Origin: Atriophallophorus winterbourni
Taxonomy: Eukaryota > Platyhelminthes > Trematoda > Plagiorchiida > Microphallidae
Length of the DNA: 64,000 nucleotides
Reading direction: 5' to 3'
NCBI GenBank assembly: GCA_013407085.1
Contig: JACCGJ010020258.1
Span: 62,001 to 126,000 of the forward strand
Part shown: positions 30,166 to 39,929 of the stretch, in pieces
Numbering within the stretch: the first letter of the stretch is position 1
Layout of the letters: every line of letters starts with the position of its first letter
Made by a program: the position numbers and the translations under genes
The notes under the pieces: model-generated
The model's database searches: none
Told to the model about the DNA's origin: nothing
The model's input: only the letters and a program-made list of their open reading frames with translations

Positions 30166-31535
30166 GTTCAATTAGCGCTTAATTAAGCTCTTGGGGCAAC
30201 CATGATTTGCAAGTCAGTGACTGACTTCTTCATGAGCTCCTCTCTTATCTGCATTATCACTGCAGAAGCGGTCAACCTTGTAGAATAGCGATTTTGCTAT
30301 GGACTGAAATACCCTTTAGGGTGCGCAGATGTGAATCTCAAAATGGCATCAGTGTCGTTAGGATTACGATATACCGTTGTTCATATCTTGCCGTTGTCTT
30401 TTTTGCGCGAGAGAGTCCAAGAACGGAAGTGTCCCTTCCGTAGACTCGGTTTGTTTTGTGACCTGGATTTTTGGATTCAAATTATCGAAATAACTATGAA
30501 ATGCTTCTAGTTTGTTTTGCTTTATGGTGACGAATGTATCGTCGACATAGCGCCACCATATCTTTGGTTTTAACGCTTCGTTTCTCAAAGCTATCTCTTC
30601 GAAGTGCTTCATGTACATATTCGCTAGCACTGGAGAAATGGGTGAGCCCATCGCTATACCATCGTTTTGTTTGTATAGCAGTCCTTTAAATAAGAAGTGA
30701 TTCATATTTAGACAAATTGCTACACCATTGATGATTTGTTGTACACTCAAGTTGGTACGATCATTCAAGGTCATATCGGAGTTGAGTGATTTCCTCTCCA
30801 ATTCTAAAGCGCTTGTAGTGTCAACATTCGTGAACAAGAAGCTTACGTCAAAACTAACCATCATCTCTTCAATTGTTACTGTACTTAAGCGACGAACAAA
30901 ATCAAACGAGTTCCTAATAAAAGAATTCGTGTTAACAACCAATGGTTTCAAAAGCTGAGCAAGGTGTGTTGGTGATCCAATGCCGTCTAAAATGGGCCTT
31001 AAAGGGATGCCTACCTTATGTATCTTCAGAAGTTCATAGAACCTGGGTGTCTGAGCAGATTTTGGGTAGAGCATGAACCATAATGTTTGACCAAGGTTTT
31101 CCTTAATTCCTCGCAGGTATTTTGAAACAACCCTCTTACGGTTATTTATAATGGTCGTAGATCTAAAGTTGTCACTTTTAGAAAGAATCACAGTTGCCTT
31201 GCCTTTATCTGCCTTAGTGATCATTATTTCCTCTTCTTTTCGCAATATAAGGAGCGCTCGTTGTTCATCTCGCGTAAGGTTCAGCCTTTCTGGTTGTTGT
31301 TTTTTGATAATACTAGATATACCGTTTCGCAGTGCATCACTCTGCTTTTTAGGTAGCTGGTTGAGGGCGGATTCTACGCAAGGAATAATATGCTCAGCTT
31401 TTAAAAATTTTGAACTCAACGAGAAGTTTAAGCCCTTTTCCAACAACCTTTGTTCGGTTTGCGATAGCGGCCAATCTGATAAATTAATTACTTTAGAATA
31501 TTGTCGAGCACTGTCATCAAAAGAACTAGCAGAGG
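30166..31535 (-). mobile_element. Penelope-like element, reverse transcriptase portion (minus)
   Basis: Spans the RT from near its N-terminus (SFDDSARQYSKVINL at 31525) to the RT-endonuclease linker (30165). The GIY-YIG part is absent on this side. At 31535 it meets an inverted PLE endonuclease fragment, the same head-to-head layout as at 12.76 kb. Confidence 0.85.
30364..31535 (-). pseudogene. PLE reverse transcriptase
   Basis: About 390 codons open in one frame. Motifs: MITKADKGKATVIL (conserved PLE N-terminal motif), FYELLKIHK, LRPILDGIGSPTH, SFDVSFLFTNVD (first catalytic Asp), GIAMGSPISPVLANMYM, WWRYVDDTFV (catalytic YVDD intact) and PFLDSL. The frame ends at 30364, and homologous sequence continues in other frames (HPKGYFSP, then the linker) to 30165. 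The open frame also runs 46 codons upstream of 31535, but those codons are antisense of the adjacent endonuclease and not part of the protein. PLE RTs are the retroelement RTs closest to telomerase. Confidence 0.9.
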
Positions 31536-31935
31536 TTAAAAGCGCCTCCAAAGGAATAAGTCGAATCTTGAATAGCGCAGGTATTAGAGTAACATATAAG
31601 GCAGGCAGAACTCTCCGCTCCGTATTAATGCATCTCAGAGATAACACTCCTTTAGGTTGTGCGACGAAATGCATCTACAAAATCAAATGCAAGGGTTGCG
31701 CGGGTGTTTACATTGAACAAACGTCTAGAGGACACTGCGCTAGGGTGAACGAACACAGGAAACGAGTGGGAAACTTTATTTTCATGATTATGGACTCCAG
31801 AACGGTCTCGAATATTTTCAAATACTTTACACAAGAGACCTGTTCATCGAGAGTACATGACAATAAACTTATCGCTAAAGACATTACACAGCACCAAGCT
31901 TGCATACTGCCAACAGGGAGTGAAAAATAAAGCAT
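31536..31935 (+). mobile_element. Penelope-like element, GIY-YIG portion with internal deletion (plus)
   Basis: Begins SASKGISRILNSAG (31537) and encodes NKCIYKIKCKGCAGVYIEQTSR-like sequence in separate motifs (TKCIYKIKCKGC, GVYIEQTSRGHC). The YIG glycine is replaced by Glu. After NEHRKRVG (31775) it jumps to sequence that in the 11.75 kb copy lies in the 3' flank (TTTATTTTCATGATTATGG), so about 550 bp including the endonuclease C-terminus and the hammerhead-like hairpin are deleted. Confidence 0.82.
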
Positions 31936-31994
31936 CTCTGCCTGATAGTAAAAATGTTGTTTCGTATTTACTATTATTTACTATTCACTATAAT

Positions 31995-32205
31995 TGCAAC
32001 CAGAAAATGGGGATGGGAACTCTGCTAACCTTGGTCTCAGAAAATCCAATGATACAGATGAAATCACATCAAATATACTCCAGCATTGTGCATGAACTAT
32101 CTCTGCGAACGCTGAATGAGTGGTTCGCTAATAGTTGTCCCAAAATATCGTCCCCAAGGACTGAAAATTTGGTATAATCTCTCCAATTTTCAAAATCGGG
32201 GAAGA
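31995..32205 (+). mobile_element. CR1-F RT fragment
   Basis: About 200 bp matching 47655-47860 of the CR1-F copy (GGGAACTCTGCTA, then ATATACTC-AGCATTGTGCA, then GTTGTCCCAAA). Degenerate. Confidence 0.6.
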
Positions 32206-33285
32206 GGAAAAGATGGGTAGAGCACATTTTATGTCTCTACTCTAGGGATTTTACGGTTTAACCGCGTTCACTTGACATTGTTGAGCGGTTGCCAACCATT
32301 GAACATCTGGATACTCCCACTACTCTCGATAAACTCGATAGGGCAATCGACTGCTTAGCGAATGGAAAGGTCTTTGATGATGACCGAATTTCAACTGAGC
32401 TCATTAAATGTTGTAGAACAGCATTATTACAGCCTCTTCACCATTTGCTTCTTCAGAGCTGACAGGAGGATTGTATCCCACGAGAGATGCGAGGCACGAA
32501 GATCATCACGCTATTTAAGAATAAGGGTGATAGAGGCGACTGCAACAATTACAGAGGAATCTCCCTTCTAAATTTGTAGGCAAATTGTTTGCTAAAGTCT
32601 TACAGATCTGGCTACAAGATATAGCTGATAGAGTTTTCTCCAAATCTCAAAGTGGCTTCCGTGAAGAAAGATAAACCGTTGACATGAACTTCGCCCTGAG
32701 ACAACTTCAGGAGAAGTTTTGGGAACAGCGTGTCCCATCATACGCTGTTTTTATTGATTTGCCGAAGGCATTCGACTACGTCAGTTGAGAAGGTCTTTTC
32801 AAAATGCTCGATCTGATAAGCTGCACCCCAAGACTGCTTAAGCTCGTTATCTCCTTCCACCTGGCATAAGGTCTCAGTCCATTCTAACGTTTCAGATCAG
32901 TAGCCTTTGAAATTCTACGAGGCGTCGAACAAGAGTTTGCTCTTGCTTCCACGCTGTTCAGCATTTTATTTGCTCTGTTTCTGAGGCACCATTTTATGGC
33001 GAGGACAGAATACATTTAAATACTCACGCGAAGTGATAGCAAGCTTTTCAAACTGAAGCGGTTCACGGCACAAGTCAAGACATGGGATGTACTAATCCGT
33101 GAGCCCCTGTTTGTCGACGATGCAGCCATTATTGCTTACTAACAAGAACACCTCAAGTCGCATGAAAAAAATTTCGGTTAATAATCAGCATGAGCTAGAT
33201 CTAGTCATCGATCAAGGAATTATATCACCTCCAATCATCAATATTGGAAACTGTCAGCTTGAACCAGTACATTATTTCACGATGA
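32206..33285 (+). pseudogene. RTE reverse transcriptase, copy 3, heavily decayed
   Basis: Follows the RTE copy at 2.14-3.2 kb base for base with many substitutions and indels: VEHILCLYSRDF near 32215, TELIKCCRTALLQPL near 32395, FKNKGDRGDCNNYRG near 32515, CGFR-like near 32650, VFIDLPKAFDYVS near 32750 and ADDAA near 33115. Its 3' side stops at VHYFT near 33283, where an unrelated LINE starts. Confidence 0.8.
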
Positions 33286-34286
33286 TGTTCGAGCAGAGCA
33301 TTGTACCAGAAACTGGGAAAACTGCCCTGATTAGTCTCATCTACAAGGGTGGCAAAAGAAATAATCCATTAAACTATCACCCGATAGCGTTATTACCAGT
33401 GCTATCAAAAGTAATGGAGTCCATAATAGCCTTGCGGAATCACTTTGAGATTAATAATTTAATCTCCGAGGCACATCATGGATTCAGGAAAAACCGATCT
33501 TGCCTGACAAACTTGCTATTAGCAAAAAAATCTTGGTCTGAGCTACTGGATGCCGGCAACTCCGTATACGTGATTGATATCGATTTCTCAAAAGCTTTCG
33601 ATCGTGTCAATCACGAAATACTTTCATCGAAACTACTCACCTACGGAGTACGGGGTAAACTCTATGCATGGATTAAAGAATGGATGATATCTTGTGAGAT
33701 GTACGTGAGAGTCAAAAACGAACTATTCGAGTCGATTAAAGTTGCCCGTGGTGTCCCACAAGGATCAGTCCTCGGACCGCTTTTGTTTTTAATATATATA
33801 AACGACTTGCCAACTGTATTGCAGTCGTCGGTGCTTATTTTCGCTGATGACACAAAGCTTTGCGCAAAATAAACTCCACAGACGACACGCAGAACCTGCA
33901 ACGGGATCTCGATATGATTTACACTTGGTCCCTAGACAACGAAATACCACTGAATGCTTCGAAATGCAGCCTATCGTCTCTCAACATCAAGTTGAGCAAA
34001 GAATATTATCTAGGTCGCGCTGTTATTAAACTTGTCTCCTCCGAAAAAGATTTAGGCGTGATTACCCAATCAGACTTAGGAAACTCAATGCAAAGCTGAA
34101 AGCAACTTGGGTCTCCTTAGAAGAGTCCTAGGTTCGTTTGACCCCAATATTGTCTGCAAATTGATTTCAACGTACATCCGTCCTCATGTTGAATATGCTA
34201 TACCGGCATGGGATCCTTAGTTGAAAAAAGATATTCAGCTATTGGAAACTCCACAGCGCAGAGCGAAAAAACTCGTCCTGGGACTA
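33285..34286 (+). pseudogene. Divergent CR1/Jockey-type LINE RT fragment
   Basis: An open stretch to 33872 encodes LISLIYKGGKRNNPLNYHP, AHHGFRKNRSCLTNLL, VIDIDFSKAFDRVNHE, ARGVPQGSVLGPLLFLIYIN and LIFADDTKLCAK. A frameshift at 33860 continues with DDTQNLQRDLDMIYTWSL and SSEKDLGV, then broken thumb sequence up to the 5' UTR of the next element. It is more distant from the other copies here (no HACYLDISKAF; FADDTKL rather than FADDIKI), so it represents a separate lineage. RT catalytic residues are intact but no endonuclease is present. Confidence 0.82.
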
Positions 34287-34406
34287 TCGCTAACTATTCT
34301 ACGGTTTTTGCTATCATTGCAAGGATCACGTCGAGCTACGAATTTTGATACTTATTTCTGTGTTCTAGCTTGTGTAGTTAACGAGTTATATTGGATTGTT
34401 TGAAAC

Positions 34407-35905
34407 ATGACGAAATCACGTGTTCCAAAACAGCCACCCCGACCCGTCGAACAAAAACCCGTCACACAGCCGAACAACCCAATTCAGGCTAATAACATGT
34501 TTCACCGCACCACGAGAACCAACATACGGACTAAAAAATCGATCGATCAAACCGTGGCAGCGACATCGAACCAACTTGACCTCATTGCCAAGTGCCTGGA
34601 TCCGGCGAACGCAACAATGGTCACGGCCGGCCCAGCTGATAGGACGAATCTCGACACGCAAAATTGTCCCGAAGTCACGTGCAAAGCATGCGAACAACCG
34701 GTGAGTCCCATGGCGCGTAAAGTAATAACGTGTTTTCTGTGTATGGGTAAAATCCATGGTAAATGCGACCGCACTTTAGCCCCTGACTCGATAGCATTAT
34801 TAAATAATGAAATGGTTCCAGGTGCATGCTATATCTGTGTTCGTTGCAGAGCTACATCTTTGCACAAAGCCGATACTTTTGAAACAAAATTAGAAAATAG
34901 AATGGCCGGTTTGGAGTTGGGCCTTCGACGTGTGGAAGAAATGTTGGTAAATCATGTGAGTACGCAAGTGATCACTGATGTAAACCATCATATCAATACA
35001 TCGATTTCGGAACCACCATTGAAGGAATCTAAGACTAAGGCTATTCGGGTGCCAAAAAAGCCAAAAAGCAGGGTTATTCCCGTTTTGGAATCAGCTAAAA
35101 CGACCACAGAAGTAGGAAATTCTTACAGAGATATGCTGTTACGGTCGACCTCAGCTGTACACTCCAAAACTGCTGTACCCGACTCACAAAGTCAAGCCAC
35201 AAATGTTTTTAATTCTAAAACGCCTGACTTTCCGATACGCAAAAAGAACACCCCATACACGCTGAACGTGATATGTACGAATGTCGGCGAGTCCCAAGAA
35301 AGCCTGTTTGATAGCAAACAGAAACACGATGTCGAGAAATGGTTTGAGCTTTGTCACCTAATGAAAATTGAACACGTAAACGCAGAAAAAGTGACTCGTC
35401 TAACCCGTCATTCAACTTCACCTCATATTGGTCAACCTCGCTTGCTCAAGGTAACACTAAAATGCGAGGCCGATATCGAGAACGTATTGCTGAATGCATA
35501 CCTACTCAAGTCAGATTCCGACTCAAACTGCCGCATATATCCCGATGTACCATGGTGGGAAAGCAAGGGCAGCTTGAAAGCCAGGGAACAAACGGTATCG
35601 CGAAGTATAGTTCTACTTGGTGTACCAGAAAATACTTCTAGAGCATCGAATCAAGAAACCGTAGATCATAACGTCAAACAATGGCGCTACATTGCGTGTT
35701 CTTGACCAGCGCTATGGCTGAATTAGTAAGGTCGGAATGGACAAAAGGGAAACGAACATTACCCAAGGATGTTAGACTTAGCCCACCCAAACCAAGTCAA
35801 ACACTCTCCCGTTTGGAGATAGCGGATAGCAGCGTTTCCATCCAAATGGAGGAAATCAATGCATCAAAAAACGTCGTAGGTCCGGCTCAAATCGAGTCGG
35901 ACTGA
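34407..35905 (+). pseudogene. CR1-A ORF1: PHD-like finger plus tandem RRM-like modules, internal deletion
   Basis: ATG at 34407. Residues about 92-147 form a C4HC3 finger (CKAC, CFLC, H in KIHGKC, CYICVRC). A coiled-coil-prone segment follows (KLENRMAGLELGLRRVEEML), then a basic linker and the first RRM-like module (LNVICTNVGESQESL, RLTRHSTSPHIGQPRLLKV, VLLNAYLL). PWWESKG leads to the second module (SIVLLGVPENT). At 35700 about 100 bp are missing relative to the 54.8 kb copy, which removes TFRxPxSxNYKGDGPxPL and shifts the frame, so the ORF ends at 35705 while the true C-terminus (FLTSAMAELVRSEW to VVGPAQIESD) continues in another frame to 35905. Likely an RNA-binding component of the retrotransposition particle. 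Confidence 0.85.
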
Positions 35906-36039
35906 GCAATTCACACCGAGAACTAATTGTCGATTCAAGCCGTCGGCGACCAATAAGACGCACACATGTTTTACCATCAAAAGAAGCCGGACCAATAACT
36001 TCGGTTTACACCCCGTCATTACTCACGAAAAATACGATT

Positions 36040-38826
36040 AAGTGCATCTATACAAACGCGAACAGCCTTTTCAACAAATTAATCGAATTGTCCGAGATTT
36101 GTAATGAAACGGCGCCAGACATAGTTGCAGTAACAGAAACGTGGTTCCATGCCTCATTGTCTGATAATGAACTCTCTTTGCCCAACATGTCTCTATTCCG
36201 GCGGGACCGTTTAGGCGATGGCGGAGGAGCAGCACTCTACTTCAAGCAATCGTTTATCTGTAGAGCTATGAACGACGTGATCCTTGATATCACTGACACA
36301 CTTTGGTGTTCTCTGACTCTTACTTCAGGAGACCAATGCATTATTGGAGTGATCTATCGTTCTCCAACAGCAACTCTCGAAATGAACAATAAACTGATTA
36401 ATGCTTTGCGCTATGTAACGACGCGATACAATACTCAAATACTAATAATGAAGGATTTCAACTTTCCCCAGCTCTATAGCCGGAATGATCATCCATCAGA
36501 GGCACTTGAAAATGAACTTCGAGCCGTTTTGGATTACGCACCCCTTTATAACCACGTTTTTGGATTTACTCGTATGAGAGGATCAGACCAGCCGTCTACC
36601 TTGGACCTTATACTTACATCAGATCCCACAGCTGTTGAGAATATCGTTTATAAACCGCCGATCGGACGAAGCGATCACGTTGTCCTAGAATTCAAGTACG
36701 TTTGTAGCGCTAGACGCAATGGTGACGGGACAAAATGCGTCAGAATGGTGAACTACCGTGCTCTGTGTGCCGAGTTACAAAGCACTAGTTTCGCACAACT
36801 GGATTACTCCGATCCAGATAGTCATTGGCGATCTCTCTTACAGCACCTCAAATCTATATTTGAGGAACATTCAATGTTTGTTTTGAAGAAAACGTCTCAA
36901 CGAAATAAATTTTTACTACGAAGCAGGACTAAAAAGTGGATGAAACAAAGGGCAGTAGCGTGGGAGTTTCACAAGGCTACCAACACAGCTGATTCTTGGG
37001 CACAATTTACACGACTGAGAAACAAAGTTATCAGCTTAATTCGAGATGATAAACAAGCGTTCCAATCGCAATTGATTACTCAGATGCACCAGAATCCGAA
37101 GCTCTTGTATAGACTTGTAAACGATAGAACAAATATTAAACCAGGAGTCTTTGCCCTGAAAACTTCGTCCGGCTTCACAGAATCCATAAATCAGACCGCT
37201 GACCTGTTAGCAGACTTTTATGCCGGAGTTTTTGCGCCGAAATCCATGGAGCCTGATCAGGAACCAATCGTTCGACTTGACCGACCGACCTTGAGTGAAG
37301 TATTGATTACTCCGATGGTGGTAGCGCAGTACTTACGAAAATTAAACGTAAAGAAATCTCCAGGACCAGACGAGATAACTCCAAAGCTGCTCAAAACCTG
37401 CTATGCGCAGCTATCTGAACCTCTATCTTGCATGTTTAATAATTTGCTCCAAGCTGGCGTAGTGCCACAAGACTGGAAACTGGGACAAATAATACCCATT
37501 TACAAAGGTGGTTGCCGTTCTGATGTTAAAAATTACAGGCCGGTGACCTTGCTGTCTTCGGTATCAAAAGTTTTTGAGCGAATAATAACCGCAGAAATCG
37601 TGCGACATCTGGAAACGAATCAACTTTTGGCAGTTGCCCAACATGGATTTCGCAGAAATCGCTCTTGTCTAACAAATTTGCTGACAAGCTTAGACGATTG
37701 GACGAGGATTGTAGATGCGGGGGGCTGTATTCATGCGTGCTACCTGGACATTTCTAAAGCGTTCGACAGAGTTGATCACAATTTACTCTTGAACAAGCTA
37801 AAGAAACACGGTGTTGTTGGAAGACTATACGAATTGCTAAGAGATTACCTCAGCAACAGACACATCCGAGTTCGTGTGGACGGCCTATTATCGAAGAACA
37901 TCGATGTCACTAGCGGAGTTCCACAAGGCTCAGTGCTTGGACCAATACTGTTTCTAGTCTATATGAACGATATACCACTACCAAATGATAGTAAGATGGT
38001 TTTGTTTGCTGACGATATAAAAGTATGGAGGCAAATCAGAAATGCTGACGATTGTATCTTGCTGCAAAACGATTTGAGTGCTTTGTTCAACTGGTCATCT
38101 GAAAATAAACTGTCATTGAATATGCAAAAGTCGAAGATGATTCAGATTGGTCGTGACCTTGGCTTTTCCTATCCATACAAGCTCGGCGACATAAACCTGG
38201 AGTACACTGAAAAAGAAAAGGACCTAGGTGTCTGGATTTGCGGCAGTTTGAAAAATGGTCTACAATGCGAAACCGTTTACAAAAGCGCGTCTCGGCTGCT
38301 CGGCATGCTACGGCGGATATTTGGAAGTTTTTCCCCGGGGTGTTTTCCTCTCATGATGAATACATATATACACCCGGTTCTAGATTATGCCGCACAAGCC
38401 TGGACACCATGGCTCCAAAAAGACATCTTACTCCTGGATCGCATATACCGGAGAGCTTCTAAACTTGTCATTGGTCTCGAAAATATGCCATTCGCCAGGC
38501 GACTCAGACAACTGGAAATGAGTACACTTGCACAAAGGAGAATGCGAGGTGATCTCATCCTCGCATACAAAATACTAACTACTGTTTCCCACCCCCTGGA
38601 TATATTATTCCACCTTCGAACTTCCAGCAACAGCCGTGGCCATGATTGCAAGTTAGAAATACCACATTCCAAACGGAACTGCCGCAGGTATTTTTATTCC
38701 GTACGTGTGTGCTTTGCTTGGAATTCCCTACCTTCCGATTTGGTAAGCTCAAACAGCTTATCTATATTCAAATCAAAACTTGACGATTATATGAGAGCTA
38801 ATCCGAATTTTTCCCCGAACTATTAA
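36040..38826 (+). CDS. CR1-A ORF2: APE endonuclease and reverse transcriptase, open frame
   Basis: About 929 codons without a stop. Endonuclease: KCIYTNANS (metal-binding Asn), IVAVTETWF (Glu), LGDGGGAALYF, CIIGVIYRSP, ILIMKDFNFPQL (Asp and Asn kept, the preceding Gly is Lys), STLDLILTSD and GRSDHVVLEF (Asp-His). Linker LLRSRTKKWM. RT: KKSPGPDEITPKLL, DWKLGQIIPIYKGG, YRPVTLLSSVSKV, QHGFRRNRSCLTNLL, HACYLDISKAFDRVDH, SGVPQGSVLGPILFLVYMN and LFADDIKVW, all intact. The C-terminus RRYFYSVRVCFAWNSLP is shared by all CR1s here. No in-frame ATG precedes the KCIYTNA motif (homologues have Met one residue before Lys, here Ile), so initiation is unclear. Confidence 0.92.
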   Translation, partial: KCIYTNANSLFNKLIELSEICNETAPDIVAVTETWFHASLSDNELSLPNMSLFRRDRLGDGGGAALYFKQSFICRAMNDVILDITDTLWCSLTLTSGDQCIIGVIYRSPTATLEMNNKLINALRYVTTRYNTQILIMKDFNFPQLYSRNDHPSEALENELRAVLDYAPLYNHVFGFTRMRGSDQPSTLDLILTSDPTAVENIVYKPPIGRSDHVVLEFKYVCSARRNGDGTKCVRMVNYRALCAELQSTSFAQLDYSDPDSHWRSLLQHLKSIFEEHSMFVLKKTSQRNKFLLRSRTKKWMKQRAVAWEFHKATNTADSWAQFTRLRNKVISLIRDDKQAFQSQLITQMHQNPKLLYRLVNDRTNIKPGVFALKTSSGFTESINQTADLLADFYAGVFAPKSMEPDQEPIVRLDRPTLSEVLITPMVVAQYLRKLNVKKSPGPDEITPKLLKTCYAQLSEPLSCMFNNLLQAGVVPQDWKLGQIIPIYKGGCRSDVKNYRPVTLLSSVSKVFERIITAEIVRHLETNQLLAVAQHGFRRNRSCLTNLLTSLDDWTRIVDAGGCIHACYLDISKAFDRVDHNLLLNKLKKHGVVGRLYELLRDYLSNRHIRVRVDGLLSKNIDVTSGVPQGSVLGPILFLVYMNDIPLPNDSKMVLFADDIKVWRQIRNADDCILLQNDLSALFNWSSENKLSLNMQKSKMIQIGRDLGFSYPYKLGDINLEYTEKEKDLGVWICGSLKNGLQCETVYKSASRLLGMLRRIFGSFSPGCFPLMMNTYIHPVLDYAAQAWTPWLQKDILLLDRIYRRASKLVIGLENMPFARRLRQLEMSTLAQRRMRGDLILAYKILTTVSHPLDILFHLRTSSNSRGHDCKLEIPHSKRNCRRYFYSVRVCFAWNSLPSDLVSSNSLSIFKSKLDDYMRANPNFSPNY

Positions 38827-39019
38827 TAAGCTATCATTGTCCCATTGATTTTGATTTTATTTATACTTATATATATATATACATTTGTACCTATATTTCC
38901 ACCCTGTTGTTATTGTAAAGTTAATTGCTTTTTCAACCATAAATCTTGAATCTTGAATCTATCTCATTTTCCATACGAAATGAAACTTAAAATATCGAAT
39001 TTGCATTCGGCTCAATAAA

Positions 39020-39625
39020 GACGACAAGACACCAACGGAAGCTGAATGTTTTCCATCTACGAAGCATCCGTCGTATCTTGAACATGTCGTGGATAGATAA
39101 AGTGGCTAATGCTGAAGTGTTTCCAAAAGCTGGTCTATAGAGCAAGTTCACCTTACTACGACAGCGCCGACTGCGGTGGTTTGGCTACGTCTACAGAATG
39201 AAAAATAATCTAATTCGAAATGATCTGCTCTATGTTGAGCGGCAATCAGGAAGTCTACCATTGGGGTGTAAGAAAACCTTTGCAAAAGAGATATGGAAGC
39301 TTTTGGCATTGATTTCGCGAGTTGGGAACAACTTGCTGTTAACCGCTCACATTGGAGGCGTCGTGCGAAGCGTCGTCTGCCACCTGAGGTGGAGCAGATA
39401 CAGTTGTTAACTGCTGAAAGCAAATCACGCCGGTGGCGTGCAACGGACGCCGATCGACAGAGTACTGTCTATCGTTGCGAGCGCTGCGGGAGAGAATGTT
39501 CCCCTTGAATCTGGCTGTTTAGTCTTTCGAGATGCTGTGGACCATGAAAAAAATCATGCAGTATTGATGTACAACCATGGTCGACATCGACCGAAGGGGG
39601 AAAACGATAACTAAAGTTTAGTTAT
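39020..39625 (+). mobile_element. RTE 3' fragment, copy 4
   Basis: RT C-terminal region (HLRSIRRILNMSWIDKV, LRQRRLRWFGYVYRM) continuing through the segment missing at 3.6 kb, the terminal cysteine motif (VYRCERCGRECSP) and the 3' tail GGTCGACATCGACCGAAGG. Several frameshifts. The GYVYRM motif confirms RTE-clade assignment. Confidence 0.82.
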
Positions 39626-39639
39626 ATTGTTGTCATAGC

Positions 39640-39915
39640 CGGAATGGTCTCGGGGATAATCTCGCATTTCCACAAGTGCTTCAATGGCGCGCAACATATA
39701 TATCATATGATAACCAAATCCAGCTCCCGGCCTCCATGCATGGTCCTGACTGAAACGGGGGATCTGCATCTACTGATAGGAGAAGGAGCGAAAACGGCTG
39801 ACTGGCGATTCGAATTCAAACTGCTACTGGCATGTGTAGCACGAAAGTCCATGTTAACGCTCCGATTCAGAGGAAGAAAAACCCGTTCATGCCCTGATAT
39901 TTGTGACACATTTTA
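39640..39915 (+). other. RTE 5' UTR-like relic
   Basis: TGATAGGAGAAGGAGCGAAA, then GCTGACTGGCGA and AAACTGCT correspond to the RTE 5' UTR block at 30.05 kb and 46.79 kb, diverged. It lies immediately after an RTE 3' end, which suggests a tandem (tail-to-head) arrangement. Confidence 0.55.
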
Positions 39916-39929
39916 AAAAATACTCATTT

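Larger units (their letters stand above)
34287..38960 (+). mobile_element. Near-full-length CR1-type LINE, subfamily A
   Basis: The most complete element in the window: 5' UTR (34287-34406, shared with the 53.4 kb copy), ORF1, ORF2, 3' UTR, and the terminal AACCATAAATCTTGAATCTTGAATCT. The 3' end repeats TTGAATC like other CR1s here. Only ORF1 is disrupted (see below). Confidence 0.92.

Noticed and set aside
31151..31535. Plus-strand ORF part upstream of the PLE endonuclease
   Set aside because: Codons before 31536 are antisense of the PLE RT. Only the part after 31536 is genuine endonuclease.
34416..34774. Minus-strand ORFs with cysteine-rich peptides
   Set aside because: Antisense of CR1 ORF1.
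39198..39508. Overlapping plus-strand ORFs as host genes
   Set aside because: They are frames of the RTE RT C-terminus and its terminal cysteine motif.
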